This document shows, piece after piece, positions 1 through 8,579 of a stretch of DNA of 64,000 nt. The translations under genes and the position numbers were made by a program. Each line of letters begins with the position of its first letter. The first letter of the stretch is position 1. The stretch covers positions 1,184,092 through 1,248,091 of the forward strand of contig NZ_QGHA01000001.1 in NCBI RefSeq assembly GCF_003148845.1. The letters run 5' to 3'. The DNA comes from Mucilaginibacter oryzae. GTDB taxonomy: Bacteria > Bacteroidota > Bacteroidia > Sphingobacteriales > Sphingobacteriaceae. The notes under the pieces were generated by a model. It ran no database searches and had not been told where the DNA came from. It worked only from the letters and a program-made list of their open reading frames with translations.

Positions 1-145
1 ATTTCGGATTTCGGATGTGCGATTTCGGATTTATAATATGATTAAGCAAATATTAATCCAACTTTAAGCCTAACCAAATTGGCTTCTTCCCAAATAAAAA
101 AATCCGAAATCGCACATCCGAAATCGAAATTCCGAAATCCGAAAT
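1..145. repeat. Word palindrome, TCCGAAAT type
   Basis: The left arm (1-32) is built of repeated TTTCGGAT words and the right arm (101-145) is its reverse complement with one extra word inserted. The same word recurs at 17238-17269, 34053-34085 and 61971-62003. The repeat may begin before the window. Its function is unknown; it lies directly upstream of the panB promoter box. Confidence 0.75.
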
Positions 146-151
146 CATATG

Positions 152-159
152 TACCTTTG
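152..159 (+). promoter_or_regulatory. Putative -7 box of panB
   Basis: TACCTTTG matches the Bacteroidota sigma-A -7 consensus TAnnTTTG and lies 24 bases before the panB start codon. No clear TTTG -33 element is seen upstream, where the word palindrome ends. Confidence 0.5.
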
Positions 160-182
160 CAACGCCGATAAAATACTGATCA

Positions 183-998
183 ATGTCTGTAAATAAAGAA
201 ATAAAGCGCATCACCACCAATACTATCCAGGAGATGAAGGTTCGTGGCGAAAAGATCACCATGCTTACCGCCTACGATTACTCGATGGCTAATATTGTTG
301 ACGATGCCGGAACGGATATCATTCTGGTAGGCGATTCAGCCTCGAATGTGATGGCCGGGCATGAAACCACCCTGCCGATCACGCTGGACCAGATGATTTA
401 CCATGCCTCGTCTGTAGTGCGTGCCGCTAAACGCGCGCTGGTGGTGGTTGATCTGCCGTTTGGCTCCTACCAGGGCAACTCGAAAGAGGCCCTCAACTCA
501 GCCATCCGCATTATGAAGGAGGCCGGTGCCCATGCTGTTAAAATTGAAGGGGGCATTGAAATTGCCGAATCAGTAAGCCGCATCCTCACCGCGGGCATCC
601 CGGTGATGGGGCATTTGGGTTTAACACCGCAGTCTATTTATAAATTTGGTACTTACACCGTGCGCGCCAGGCACGAAGCAGAAGCACAAAAGCTGCGGGA
701 CGACGCCCTGAAACTGCAGGAACTGGGCTGCTTCGGCGTGGTATTGGAAAAAATCCCGGCCAAACTGGCACAGGAAGTAAGCGAAAGCCTGCAGATCCCC
801 ACCATTGGTATAGGCGCAGGCCAGCATTGCGACGGCCAGGTGCTGGTGATCCATGATATGCTGGGCATCAACAAAGGCTTTAAGCCCCGCTTTTTACGCC
901 AGTATGCCAACCTGTACGATGTGATGCACGACGCGATAAAAAATTACAATACTGATGTAAAGGGAAATGATTTCCCGAGTGAAAAAGAACAATATTAA
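183..998 (+). CDS. panB: 3-methyl-2-oxobutanoate hydroxymethyltransferase
   Basis: Transfers a hydroxymethyl group from methylene-tetrahydrofolate to 2-oxoisovalerate, giving ketopantoate, the first committed step of pantothenate and CoA synthesis in the cytoplasm. The 271-residue protein has the usual PanB length and TIM-barrel landmarks: the early [10 protein letters not shown] segment, the metal-ligand segment [31 protein letters not shown] and the late [14 protein letters not shown]. The ATG follows a TACCTTTG promoter box by 24 bases. No other pan gene is adjacent; the next gene is a pseudouridine synthase about 80 bases downstream. Family assignment is firm. Confidence 0.96.
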   Translation: MSVNKEIKRITTNTIQEMKVRGEKITMLTAYDYSMANIVDDAGTDIILVGDSASNVMAGHETTLPITLDQMIYHASSVVRAAKRALVVVDLPFGSYQGNSKEALNSAIRIMKEAGAHAVKIEGGIEIAESVSRILTAGIPVMGHLGLTPQSIYKFGTYTVRARHEAEAQKLRDDALKLQELGCFGVVLEKIPAKLAQEVSESLQIPTIGIGAGQHCDGQVLVIHDMLGINKGFKPRFLRQYANLYDVMHDAIKNYNTDVKGNDFPSEKEQY

Positions 999-1000
999 TT

Positions 1001-1074
1001 AGTTCATAGTCGATGGTTCATGGATCATAGCAATTTACGTCTTTCCATGAACCATCAACCATGAACCATGAACT
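1001..1074. repeat. Word palindrome, ACCATGAA type
   Basis: AGTTCATAGTCGATGGTTCATGG pairs imperfectly with a run of CCATGAACCATCAACCATGAAC words at 1045-1074. It contains several in-frame ATG triplets that could mislead a start call for the next gene. It could act as a hairpin after panB, but there is no clear T-tract. Confidence 0.65.
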
Positions 1075-1081
1075 AAAAAAA

Positions 1082-1810
1082 ATGCCCCGTCCCGAATTTA
1101 ACTACAGCAGCAATGAGATTACCGATAAGGATGTTCTTTATGAGGATAACCATCTTATCGCTATCAACAAACGCGCGGGAGACATTGTGCAGGTTGATGA
1201 AACCGGCGATGAGCCGCTTGATGAGAAGGTAAAGAAATACATCGCTCAAAAATACAACAAACCCAACGGGGCTTTTTTAGGCGTAGTACACCGGCTGGAC
1301 CGGCCGGTGAGCGGCGTGATCCTCTTCGCTAAAACCAGTAAGGCACTGGATAGGATCAACAAAATGTTCAAGGCCCGCGAAATGCATAAAACCTATTATG
1401 CCGTGGTACGCAAAAGGCCTTATCCCGAAGCGGGGACCCTGGTACACTGGCTGGTAAAAAATCCGCAAAAAAACGTAACCAAAGCGCACGATAAGGAAGT
1501 ACAGGGCAGCCTGCGCTCGGAGCTCAGTTATAAACTGGTTGGCGAACTAAACGGCTACTATTTAATTGAAGTAGACCCGATAACAGGCAGGCCTCACCAA
1601 ATCAGGGTGCAGCTTTCAACCCTGGGTACACCTATTGTTGGCGATAATAAATATGGCTACCCCCGCGGCAGCCTGCGCAAAAGTATCTGCCTGCATGCGC
1701 GCAAACTCACTTTTGTTCATCCCGTAAAAAATGAGCCGGTGGCTATTATTGCGCCTGTTCCGCGTGACGGTTTTTGGGAGAAATTTGAGGGAATGATGGT
1801 GGGGGAATGA
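1082..1810 (+). CDS. RluA-family pseudouridine synthase
   Basis: Predicted to isomerise uridine to pseudouridine in rRNA or tRNA. The catalytic motif is visible as GVVHRLDRPVSGVILFAK, whose Asp is the family nucleophile, followed by RPHQIRVQL and the C-terminal LHARKLTFVHP segment typical of RluA/RluC/RluD. There is no obvious S4 domain, so it resembles the short single-domain members. I start at 1082 (MPRPEFNYSS, 242 residues) because the upstream in-frame ATG at 1061 lies inside a repetitive palindrome. Its stop codon abuts the stop of the convergent dehydrogenase gene with no gap. Which base it modifies cannot be told from sequence. Confidence 0.9.
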   Translation: MPRPEFNYSSNEITDKDVLYEDNHLIAINKRAGDIVQVDETGDEPLDEKVKKYIAQKYNKPNGAFLGVVHRLDRPVSGVILFAKTSKALDRINKMFKAREMHKTYYAVVRKRPYPEAGTLVHWLVKNPQKNVTKAHDKEVQGSLRSELSYKLVGELNGYYLIEVDPITGRPHQIRVQLSTLGTPIVGDNKYGYPRGSLRKSICLHARKLTFVHPVKNEPVAIIAPVPRDGFWEKFEGMMVGE

Positions 1811-2806
1811 TCACATTGCTAAAACCTTCGCCCAGATCTTCTCATCTACCGGCACGCCTTCCTTTAAATTATTTTCCCTTGTTTTCAAAGTGCCTTCGCC
1901 GGGGTAAGAAATTGAAACACCTTCATGTTCGGGTGCGCTTGTTTGGGTATAGTTTATAATTTCTTCAATCAACTCCTGTGTTTGCCGGATGCCGGTAGGC
2001 CTGATGCAAATAAAAACCTGCGAAATTGCTGATTCATGCCCACTCCGGGTAATACGGGCAGTTGAGTTGCCACCGCTTAACAGGGTTGCAAGTATATCAA
2101 GTACCAGGGCCAGGCCGGATCCCTTCCAAAAACCGGCAGGCAACAACCTTTTGGTTTCGAGAATGGCCCTTGCATCGGTGGTTAATTTGCCTTCATGGTC
2201 GTAACCGCCCGGCAATGGCAGCGCCTGGTTATCATTGCTTTCAAATTGTTTCAGTTTACCAACGGCATATTGCGAAATAGCCATATCAAGCACCACATGC
2301 CCGTTTGCGCGCGGAACAGCTATTACCAGCGGATTGTTACCCAGCCTTGGTTCAAGCCCTCCCCATGGCGGTAAATTGGCAATGGTATTGGTGAACGATA
2401 TGCTGATAAAACCAGCCTCGGCCGCCTGCCAGCCGTAAGTGCCGCCACGCATCCAATGGTTGGTATTTTTCAGGGCTACACAGCCTATGCCGTTATCGCG
2501 GGCCAGTTGCATGGCCCTGTTCATGGCGAATTGCGCGTTCAATATGCCCGGCCCCAAATTTCCGTCCCATTGTTCCAACGCGCCAAAACCGCCTGTTTTT
2601 TCGGGTCCGGCTTTAATAGCTATCAATCCCTGTTTAACAAAGTCAATAAAAACAGGAAAACGGTTTAGTCCGTGGGTGTACACGCCATCCCTGCTGTTTT
2701 CTGCGAAAACGGTTGCCATGGTTTCGGCTTTGTCATCCTCAAAATTAACAGCCAGCAATACCCTTTTAAATTCGGCCTTAAGTTTTTTAAACGGAACGCG
2801 CATCAT
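1811..2806 (-). CDS. yiaK: 3-dehydro-L-gulonate 2-dehydrogenase-like (Ldh_2 family)
   Basis: NAD(P)H-dependent oxidoreductase of the malate/L-lactate/ureidoglycolate dehydrogenase fold. At 331 residues it matches E. coli YiaK (DlgD), which reduces 2,3-diketo-L-gulonate, and shares recognisable blocks: GVYTHGLNRFP, GIGCVALKNTNHWMRGG, YGWQAAEAGF, PPWGG and the C-terminal LLPAGFWKGSGLALVLD. The His of NHWMRGG lies in the conserved cofactor/substrate segment. No ascorbate or gulonate pathway gene is beside it, so the substrate remains inference. It is convergent with the pseudouridine synthase gene and diverges from a small lipoprotein gene about 90 bases away. Two adjacent ATGs begin the gene; either may be used. 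Confidence 0.85.
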   Translation of the reverse strand: MMRVPFKKLKAEFKRVLLAVNFEDDKAETMATVFAENSRDGVYTHGLNRFPVFIDFVKQGLIAIKAGPEKTGGFGALEQWDGNLGPGILNAQFAMNRAMQLARDNGIGCVALKNTNHWMRGGTYGWQAAEAGFISISFTNTIANLPPWGGLEPRLGNNPLVIAVPRANGHVVLDMAISQYAVGKLKQFESNDNQALPLPGGYDHEGKLTTDARAILETKRLLPAGFWKGSGLALVLDILATLLSGGNSTARITRSGHESAISQVFICIRPTGIRQTQELIEEIINYTQTSAPEHEGVSISYPGEGTLKTRENNLKEGVPVDEKIWAKVLAM

Positions 2807-2897
2807 AGTTTGAAATAAATTTTATTTACAGCGTTTATTACTGTAGGTTGATGCAAGGTAATCAACCATATTTTATAATTTTGCTGTTACATAATAA

Positions 2898-3407
2898 ATG
2901 AAAAAAGTCCCGCTGTTGTTTTGTTCCTGCCTGGCTGGTATCGCGTTGGTTATTAATTCGTGCAAAAAAGATAACCTGAGCCATATTCCCGATCTGTTTG
3001 TGGGCAACTGGCAGCTGGCTTCCTTAACGGTTACCAATTACATTGGCGATACCCAGGTTTCCCTGGATACTTTAAACCAAACCTGCCAAAAAACACAGAT
3101 CTTTGCATTTAGCGCCGATAATTCGTGTGGTTATGCCCGCTTTCAATGCGGTGACGACAGCGTGAAAGGTCGCTGGTCTCTTACCCAAAACAAACTGTTT
3201 TTAGTTTCGGATATGGTTTGCAAGGACAGCACCAAGGCATCAGGAGGAAGTTCAAAACCATTTGAAAATGCAAAAATAGTAACCCTGGGTAATTACGGAC
3301 TGGTATTGGAAACCGGCGATGTGCAACCTAATTATTCGGCTACAAAAAAACGCCGGATTATGCGGTATGGCTTTGTAAGGATGAAAAAAACGACTACAAC
3401 CCAATAG
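2898..3407 (+). CDS. Small predicted lipoprotein, lipocalin-like size
   Basis: I do not recognise a named family. The 169-residue product begins with a hydrophobic signal ending in INSC at Cys22 followed by KKD, a pattern that in Bacteroidota marks lipoproteins, often surface-exposed. The rest is beta-rich with WQLASL, GRWSL and a C-terminal MRYGFVRM, and contains four cysteines. This architecture (about 150 residues after the lipobox, opening with an N-W-x-L strand) resembles the lipocalin-like DUF lipoproteins common in this phylum. The gene stands alone between the divergent dehydrogenase and purN. Function unknown. Confidence 0.75.
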   Translation: MKKVPLLFCSCLAGIALVINSCKKDNLSHIPDLFVGNWQLASLTVTNYIGDTQVSLDTLNQTCQKTQIFAFSADNSCGYARFQCGDDSVKGRWSLTQNKLFLVSDMVCKDSTKASGGSSKPFENAKIVTLGNYGLVLETGDVQPNYSATKKRRIMRYGFVRMKKTTTTQ

Positions 3408-3519
3408 AATAATATTGATTTTAAATTTTAAAATGGTTTTAGTAAAATAGTTTCCATACAGATTAAACAATCAGGCTGATGAAACTATTGTAGCTTCATC
3501 TTCGTTGAAAACAAACACG

Positions 3520-4098
3520 ATGAAAAAAAGAATCGCCATTTTTGCTTCAGGATCAGGCTCGAACGCTCAAAAATTGATGGAGCATTTTAAGCGCAACGCC
3601 GATGCCGAGGTAGTAATTATACTTACCAACAACCCGCAGGCCTACGTGTTACAGCGTGCCGATAACTTCGAAATCCCATCGCACATATTTACCCGGCACG
3701 AGTTTTTTCAAACCGATGATGTGGTGCGCCTGCTGAAAAACCTCCAGGTAGACCTCATTGTGCTGGCCGGCTTTTTATGGCTGGTACCGCAATCACTATT
3801 AAAAGCGTTCCCCAATAAAATCATCAACCTGCACCCCGCCCTGTTACCTAAATATGGCGGCAAAGGCATGTATGGCGATAACGTACACCGCGCCGTGCTG
3901 GAAAATAAGGAAGAGGAAAGCGGCATTACCATCCATTTTGTTAACGAGAATTTTGATGAAGGCGAGATCATACACCAATCAAAATTTAAAATTGAACCGG
4001 GAGATACGTTGGAAATTGTAAAATTTAAAGGACAGCAGTTAGAGCATAACCATTTCCCTAAGGTGGTAGAGGCGTTACTGAAAAAGATGAAGAGTTGA
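3520..4098 (+). CDS. purN: Phosphoribosylglycinamide formyltransferase
   Basis: Uses 10-formyl-tetrahydrofolate to formylate GAR in step three of de novo purine synthesis. The 192-residue protein has the short Bacteroidota PurN form. Visible motifs are the N-terminal IAIFASGSGSNAQKL phosphate loop, NLHPALLPKYGGKGMYG carrying the catalytic Asn-His region, and FDEGEIIHQ carrying the catalytic Asp. I use the ATG at 3520; an in-frame TTG at 3505 adds only MKTNT and is less likely. purH lies 750 bases downstream on the same strand, so two purine genes flank the toxin-antitoxin remnant, which looks like an insertion between them. Confidence 0.95.
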   Translation: MKKRIAIFASGSGSNAQKLMEHFKRNADAEVVIILTNNPQAYVLQRADNFEIPSHIFTRHEFFQTDDVVRLLKNLQVDLIVLAGFLWLVPQSLLKAFPNKIINLHPALLPKYGGKGMYGDNVHRAVLENKEEESGITIHFVNENFDEGEIIHQSKFKIEPGDTLEIVKFKGQQLEHNHFPKVVEALLKKMKS

Positions 4099-4117
4099 GG
4101 TTGGAGTTACTGATCAA

Positions 4118-4406
4118 TCAATACAACAGCGACCCGTGAATGATCTCATAAACCGTTAACTGGTTGTTTTGAATTTTGAAAACTATAACCCAATCGTTAA
4201 AATGCCTGCATGAATATCTAAATGCTGCCAATACATGATGGTTGCAAATAGCGTATTCTACGCCTCCTGGCAATGCCATCTTTTTGATAGCTTCATGAAA
4301 TTTTAAAGCATATCTATCGCCGCTTCCGGGGGGTATTTTTCGATTCAACAAAATCCGCGATAGCGTCAATTGCTCTTAAGGCCTTAGGTTTAATTACAAT
4401 ATTCAA
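4118..4406 (-). pseudogene. RelE/ParE-type toxin gene with a frameshift
   Basis: Two reading frames on the minus strand join into one toxin-like protein. The first starts at TTG 4406 (NIVIKPKALRAIDAI then ADFVESKN) and the second carries GSGDRYALKF and ends DWVIVFKIQNNQ, LTVYEIIHGSLLY, the last strands of a RelE/ParE fold. They meet at a run of six C (4328-4333 on the plus strand as G). With five C the frame would be continuous and encode 95 residues, a normal length. As written the first frame stops soon after the run. It lies 12 bases after the antitoxin gene. It may be a decayed toxin, a slippage-switchable gene or a sequencing error. Confidence 0.7.
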
Positions 4407-4418
4407 TTTGGCAGAATG

Positions 4419-4655
4419 TTATTTGTTATATTTAGCAAAAGCCTGCTCTAAAGGGATCCCCTCTTCATCTATATCTTTATTCAGATAATTAATCAATTCC
4501 TCATCCGTTGCTTTACTTCCTATTCCTCTCGCCATTGCTAATGCGTCTAATTCCACAAATTCTTGTGTTTTTACCGACAAACCGAGTTCTTCGGCAAGTT
4601 GCATTAACAAAAGGGTCTTTTTGTCTGAGTCAAATTTAATAATCACTGTTGTCAT
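4419..4655 (-). CDS. Antitoxin-like small protein
   Basis: A 78-residue acidic protein beginning TTVIIKFDSDKKTLLLMQLAEELG, with a short beta strand followed by helices and a C-terminal EEGIPLEQAFAKYN segment. The layout (N-terminal DNA-binding half, acidic flexible tail, gene directly upstream of a RelE/ParE-type toxin gene) fits a type II antitoxin that neutralises the toxin and autorepresses the operon. No specific family such as RelB or PHD can be fixed by eye. It is intact while its toxin partner is frameshifted, so here it may only serve as a solitary antitoxin. Confidence 0.7.
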   Translation of the reverse strand: MTTVIIKFDSDKKTLLLMQLAEELGLSVKTQEFVELDALAMARGIGSKATDEELINYLNKDIDEEGIPLEQAFAKYNK

Positions 4656-4823
4656 ATCTCTAAATTAATAAATTATTTATAACTATTTGTTATAGTTACC
4701 AGATTGAACGCATAGCAGGCGTTGCAAATATCGGATTCGTTGAAAAACTATTGTGGAAAAATAACCAGATCCATGCCGATAACTAATCTCTGATTAACTA
4801 ACCTCCAATTAACTAAATATCAC

Positions 4824-4831
4824 TACCTTTG
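4824..4831 (+). promoter_or_regulatory. Putative -7 box of purH
   Basis: TACCTTTG, the Bacteroidota TAnnTTTG box, lies 23 bases before the purH ATG. No good -33 TTTG is seen. Confidence 0.5.
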
Positions 4832-4853
4832 CGGCTCTAAAAACAGCGTGTAC

Positions 4854-6380
4854 ATGAGCCAGTCAGTTCAAATAAAAAATGCTTTAATTTCTGTTTATTA
4901 TAAAGACAATTTAGAGCCCATCATTCATGAGTTAAACCGCCTTGGTGTAAATATCTATTCAACAGGCGGCACCGAAACTTTTATCCGCAATTTAGGTGTT
5001 AACGTAATCCCGGTAGAAGATCTTACTTCTTACCCATCTATCCTGGGTGGCCGCGTTAAAACCCTGCATCCTAAGGTTTTCGGTGGTATTTTAGCCCGCA
5101 GAAGTTTTGATGGCGATAAACAGCAGCTGGAGCAATATGAAATCCCTGAAATTGACCTGGTGATTGTTGATCTGTACCCTTTTGAAGAAACCGTACAATC
5201 GGGCGCAGGTGCCGAAGATGTGATCGAAAAGATCGATATCGGCGGTATCTCTTTAATCCGCGCGGCTGCCAAAAACTTTAAAGATGTGGTGATCGTTGCT
5301 TCGAAAGATGACTACGCCGGTTTGGAAAATATCCTGAAAACACAGGATGGCGCCACTACAATCGATCAGCGCCGTCTGTTCGCCCAGAAAGCATTCAACA
5401 TTTCGTCGAACTACGATACGCATATTTTCAATTACTTTAACGAGGCCGAGCCACTTCCGGTATTTAAACAAAGCATCCAAACCAGCCAGGTTTTACGCTA
5501 CGGCGAAAACCCGCACCAAAAAGGTACTTTTTATGGTAACCTGGATGCCATGTTCAACAAACTTAACGGCAAAGAATTATCATACAATAACCTGGTTGAT
5601 GTTGACGCAGCTGTTGCTATTATCGATGAGTTTACCGAACCAACCGTTGCCATTCTTAAACACACCAACGCCTGTGGTGTAGCTACACGCCAAACCATTA
5701 AACATGCCTGGATCGATGCATTGGCCTGTGACCCGGTTTCGGCATTTGGTGGTGTAATCATTGCCAATGCGGAGATCGATGCTGAAACAGCTACCGAGAT
5801 CGACAAATTGTTTTATGAAGTATTGATCGCACCTGCTTTCACTGACGAGGCTATCCAGATTCTTTCGGGCAAAAAGAACCGCATACTGTTGGTTCGTCAA
5901 CCTGTTGAGTTGCCGGTTAAACACTTTAAAACTTTATTGAACGGTGTTATTGAGCAGGATAAAGACGCGGTTATTGAAGGCCCGGCCCAGATGACCACCG
6001 TTACCGAAAAAGCTCCGACCGAGGCAGAGTTGAAAGACCTGTTCTTCGCCAATAAAATTGTTAAGCATACCAAATCAAACACCATTGTGTTTGCTAAAAA
6101 TAACCAGCTGATGGCAAGCGGCGTTGGTCAAACCTCAAGGGTTGACGCGCTGAAACAAGCCGTAATTAAGGCGCATAGCTTTGGTTTTGATCTGAATGGC
6201 GCGGTAATGGCATCCGATGCCTTCTTCCCCTTCCCGGATTGTGCCGAACTGGCCGCCGAGGCCGGTATTACCGCCATTTTACAACCAGGCGGCTCCATTA
6301 ATGATAAACTTTCGGTTGCGATGTGTAACGAGAAGGGTTTAGCCATGGTTACCACCGGTGTTCGTCACTTTAAACACTAA
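4854..6380 (+). CDS. purH: Bifunctional AICAR transformylase / IMP cyclohydrolase
   Basis: Carries out the last two steps of IMP synthesis: formylation of AICAR and ring closure to IMP. The N-terminal MGS-like cyclohydrolase domain (about residues 1-200) shows ALISVYYKDNLEP, YSTGGTETF and HPKVFGGILARR. The C-terminal transformylase domain holds LRYGENPHQKG, KHTNACGVA with the catalytic Lys-His, SAFGGVI, and DAFFPFPD plus QPGGSINDK near the end. Length 508 matches the family. ATG 4854 is preferred over the in-frame GTG at 4848. It has its own promoter box and is not cotranscribed with purN, which is separated by an opposing toxin-antitoxin pair. Confidence 0.97.
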   Translation: MSQSVQIKNALISVYYKDNLEPIIHELNRLGVNIYSTGGTETFIRNLGVNVIPVEDLTSYPSILGGRVKTLHPKVFGGILARRSFDGDKQQLEQYEIPEIDLVIVDLYPFEETVQSGAGAEDVIEKIDIGGISLIRAAAKNFKDVVIVASKDDYAGLENILKTQDGATTIDQRRLFAQKAFNISSNYDTHIFNYFNEAEPLPVFKQSIQTSQVLRYGENPHQKGTFYGNLDAMFNKLNGKELSYNNLVDVDAAVAIIDEFTEPTVAILKHTNACGVATRQTIKHAWIDALACDPVSAFGGVIIANAEIDAETATEIDKLFYEVLIAPAFTDEAIQILSGKKNRILLVRQPVELPVKHFKTLLNGVIEQDKDAVIEGPAQMTTVTEKAPTEAELKDLFFANKIVKHTKSNTIVFAKNNQLMASGVGQTSRVDALKQAVIKAHSFGFDLNGAVMASDAFFPFPDCAELAAEAGITAILQPGGSINDKLSVAMCNEKGLAMVTTGVRHFKH

Positions 6381-6384
6381 ATTT

Positions 6385-6500
6385 AAAGGTTGATTAGGTT
6401 AATTGGATCATTGAGTGAGAGGTTTTTGAGGAAGATTGGAAATAATGATTTTCTTTTAACTTAATCAACCTGAAAAATAACCTGTTCAACCTTTCTACCT
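6385..6500. repeat. Word palindrome, TTGATTGAGTGAG/AATCAACC type
   Basis: GGTTGATTAGGTTAATTGG and related words are followed by AACTTAATCAACCTG and GTTCAACC in reverse orientation. The same word type recurs at 12986-13118 and 44850-44912. It occupies much of the purH-mreB gap; no canonical terminator is visible there. Confidence 0.55.
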
Positions 6501-6607
6501 GTTCACAACACAATAAATGTGATTTTTTAACGCTTTAGATTGCAAAATGCTAAACTATTTAAGCGTATTTTTATAAACTTTGCATAACATACTGAAAGAA
6601 ATACCAG

Positions 6608-7630
6608 ATGGGTTTATTTAACTTTTTTACACAAGAAATTGCTATCGACTTAGGTACGGCAAATACCCTCATTATACATAACGATAAAGTTGTTGTTGAC
6701 GAACCGTCTATCGTGGCGTTCGACAGGACCACCAACAAAGTGATTGCCATTGGGCGCCAGGCCATGCAGATGGAAGGTAAAACGCACGATAACATCCGTA
6801 CCGTGCGCCCGCTTAAAGACGGCGTAATAGCCGACTTTAACGCTGCCGAACACATGATCCGCGGGATGATCAAGATGATTAACCAGGGTAAGGGCTGGTT
6901 TTTCCCATCATTACGTATGGTGATCTGTATCCCCTCAGGTATTACCGAGGTAGAGAAACGTGCCGTACGCGACTCGGCCGAGATTGCCGGCGCTAAAGAG
7001 GTTTACCTCATTCACGAGCCAATGGCTGCCGCGGTAGGTATCGGTATCGATGTGGAAGAACCGATGGGCAACATGATCATCGATATTGGCGGCGGTACTA
7101 CCGAGATCGCCGTTATCGCTTTATCGGGTATCGTTTGCGACCAGTCGATCCGTGTAGCGGGCGATAACTTCGATTCGGACATCGTTCAGTACATCCGCCG
7201 TCAGCACAACATCATGATTGGTGACCGTACTGCCGAGAAGATCAAAATAGAGGTTGGCTCCGCCCTTCCTGAACTGAGCGAGCCGCCGGGCGATTTTGCT
7301 GTTCAGGGCCGTGACCTGATGACTGGTGTACCTAAACAGATCATGGTATCCTACACCGAAATTGCACATTGCTTAGATAAATCTATCTCTAAAATAGAAG
7401 AAGCCATACTAAAAGCGTTAGAGATCACTCCGCCGGAACTTTCGGCCGATATTTACCAAACCGGTATTTATTTAACCGGTGGCGGTGCCTTACTGCGCGG
7501 CCTGGATAAGCGTGTAGCTGCCAAAACCAAACTCCCGGTACACGTAGCCGAAGACCCGCTTCGCGCCGTAGTACGCGGAACCGGTACCGCCCTGAAGAAT
7601 ATCGGTAACTTTAAATTTTTAATGCAGTAA
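6608..7630 (+). CDS. mreB: Rod-shape actin homologue MreB
   Basis: Actin-like ATPase that polymerises on the inner membrane and guides lateral peptidoglycan synthesis. The 340 residues have the canonical blocks: IAIDLGTANTLI (phosphate 1), VCIPSGITEVEKRAVRDSA, MIIDIGGGTTEIAVIALSG (phosphate 2) and YLTGGGALLRGLD (adenosine). It opens the five-gene elongasome operon; the next gene starts 115 bases downstream after a small palindrome, and the following ones overlap. The start ATG gives the short amphipathic MGLFNFFTQE N-terminus that typically binds the membrane. Confidence 0.98.
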   Translation: MGLFNFFTQEIAIDLGTANTLIIHNDKVVVDEPSIVAFDRTTNKVIAIGRQAMQMEGKTHDNIRTVRPLKDGVIADFNAAEHMIRGMIKMINQGKGWFFPSLRMVICIPSGITEVEKRAVRDSAEIAGAKEVYLIHEPMAAAVGIGIDVEEPMGNMIIDIGGGTTEIAVIALSGIVCDQSIRVAGDNFDSDIVQYIRRQHNIMIGDRTAEKIKIEVGSALPELSEPPGDFAVQGRDLMTGVPKQIMVSYTEIAHCLDKSISKIEEAILKALEITPPELSADIYQTGIYLTGGGALLRGLDKRVAAKTKLPVHVAEDPLRAVVRGTGTALKNIGNFKFLMQ

Positions 7631-7631
7631 T

Positions 7632-7738
7632 TTAGAAGCAAGAAATCAGGAATCAAGAAACAGGAAGAAAATACCTTACAATCTACTCCTTCTTGTTTCC
7701 TGGTTCTTGTTATCTTGAATCCAACTTCAAAACTGATC
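7632..7738. repeat. Word palindrome in the mreB-mreC gap
   Basis: Words AGAAATCAGGAATCAAGAAACAGGAAG at 7640-7665 pair with CTTCTTGTTTCCTGGTTCTTG near 7690-7710. The hairpin sits inside the operon without a T-tract, so it might modulate relative expression or mRNA stability of mreB against mreCD rather than end transcription. That role is inference. Confidence 0.5.
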
Positions 7739-7745
7739 TCCAACA

Positions 7746-8579
7746 ATGCGTAACCTTTGGGCTTTTATAAGAAAGTATAACGCGTTTTTTTTGTTCCTGA
7801 TTTTTGAGATCAGCTCGCTTATCATTTACATTAAGTATAATTCGTTTCAAAAGGCCTCGTTTTTAAACTCAACCAACGCGGTTACAGGTACTTTGTTTAA
7901 GCAGGTCGACGCGTTTAAAAGCTATCTCTCCTTAAGGGAAGCCAATGATAGCCTCGCGCGCGAAAACGCTAAGCTGCGCGGCGAAGTTAAATCCTCCTTT
8001 TATGTAGACAGTGTTGAGAAGCGCAAGGTTAACGATACCGTTTACAAGCAGCAATACAGCTACATTGTAGCCAAGGTTATCAACAACTCGTTCAACAAAC
8101 GGAGTAATTATATCACCATAGACAGGGGCAGTAAAGACGGCATCCAAAAGGATATGGGCGTTATAACCGGAGCCGGCGTAGTTGGCCAGGTAATTGATGT
8201 TACGGAACATTTGGCCATCATTCAATCGGTACTGCATAAAAACACCCGTTTTAGCGCCATGCTTACCAATACCAAAGATATCGGCTCGTTTGTATGGGGT
8301 GATGATCTGGACCCGCATAAAGGTTTGCTGATTGATATCCAGAACAATGCCCAGCCCAAAATTGGAGAACTGGTGGTAACCTCGGGTTATTCGTTATTCC
8401 CTACAGGGATCCCATTCGGTAAAATAACTAACCTGCATGCCAAAGGCGGCGGTTTGCTGATCAATGTAGAGGTTTCACTGGCGGTAGATTTTACCAAACT
8501 GCAATACGTATACGTGGTAAACAATAAATTTGCCGCCGAACAAACGGGACTGGAGGCCGTACAAAACAAAAATGAGTAG
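7746..8579 (+). CDS. mreC: Rod-shape determining protein MreC
   Basis: Bitopic inner-membrane protein that links MreB to PBP2 in the elongasome. One N-terminal membrane helix (about residues 10-30, FFLFLIFEISSLIIYI) is followed by a coiled coil rich in SLREANDSLARENAKLR, then the two beta-barrel MreC domain with YITIDRGSKDGIQKDMGVI and GAGVVGQVI. Length 277 is normal. It overlaps the mreD start by eight bases (ATG at 8572, stop at 8577-8579), indicating translational coupling. Confidence 0.95.
   Translation: MRNLWAFIRKYNAFFLFLIFEISSLIIYIKYNSFQKASFLNSTNAVTGTLFKQVDAFKSYLSLREANDSLARENAKLRGEVKSSFYVDSVEKRKVNDTVYKQQYSYIVAKVINNSFNKRSNYITIDRGSKDGIQKDMGVITGAGVVGQVIDVTEHLAIIQSVLHKNTRFSAMLTNTKDIGSFVWGDDLDPHKGLLIDIQNNAQPKIGELVVTSGYSLFPTGIPFGKITNLHAKGGGLLINVEVSLAVDFTKLQYVYVVNNKFAAEQTGLEAVQNKNE

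Noticed and set aside
4848..4853. GTG start for purH two codons upstream
   Set aside because: The ATG at 4854 gives the family-like MSQSVQIKNALISVYYKD start and lies better spaced from the TACCTTTG box.
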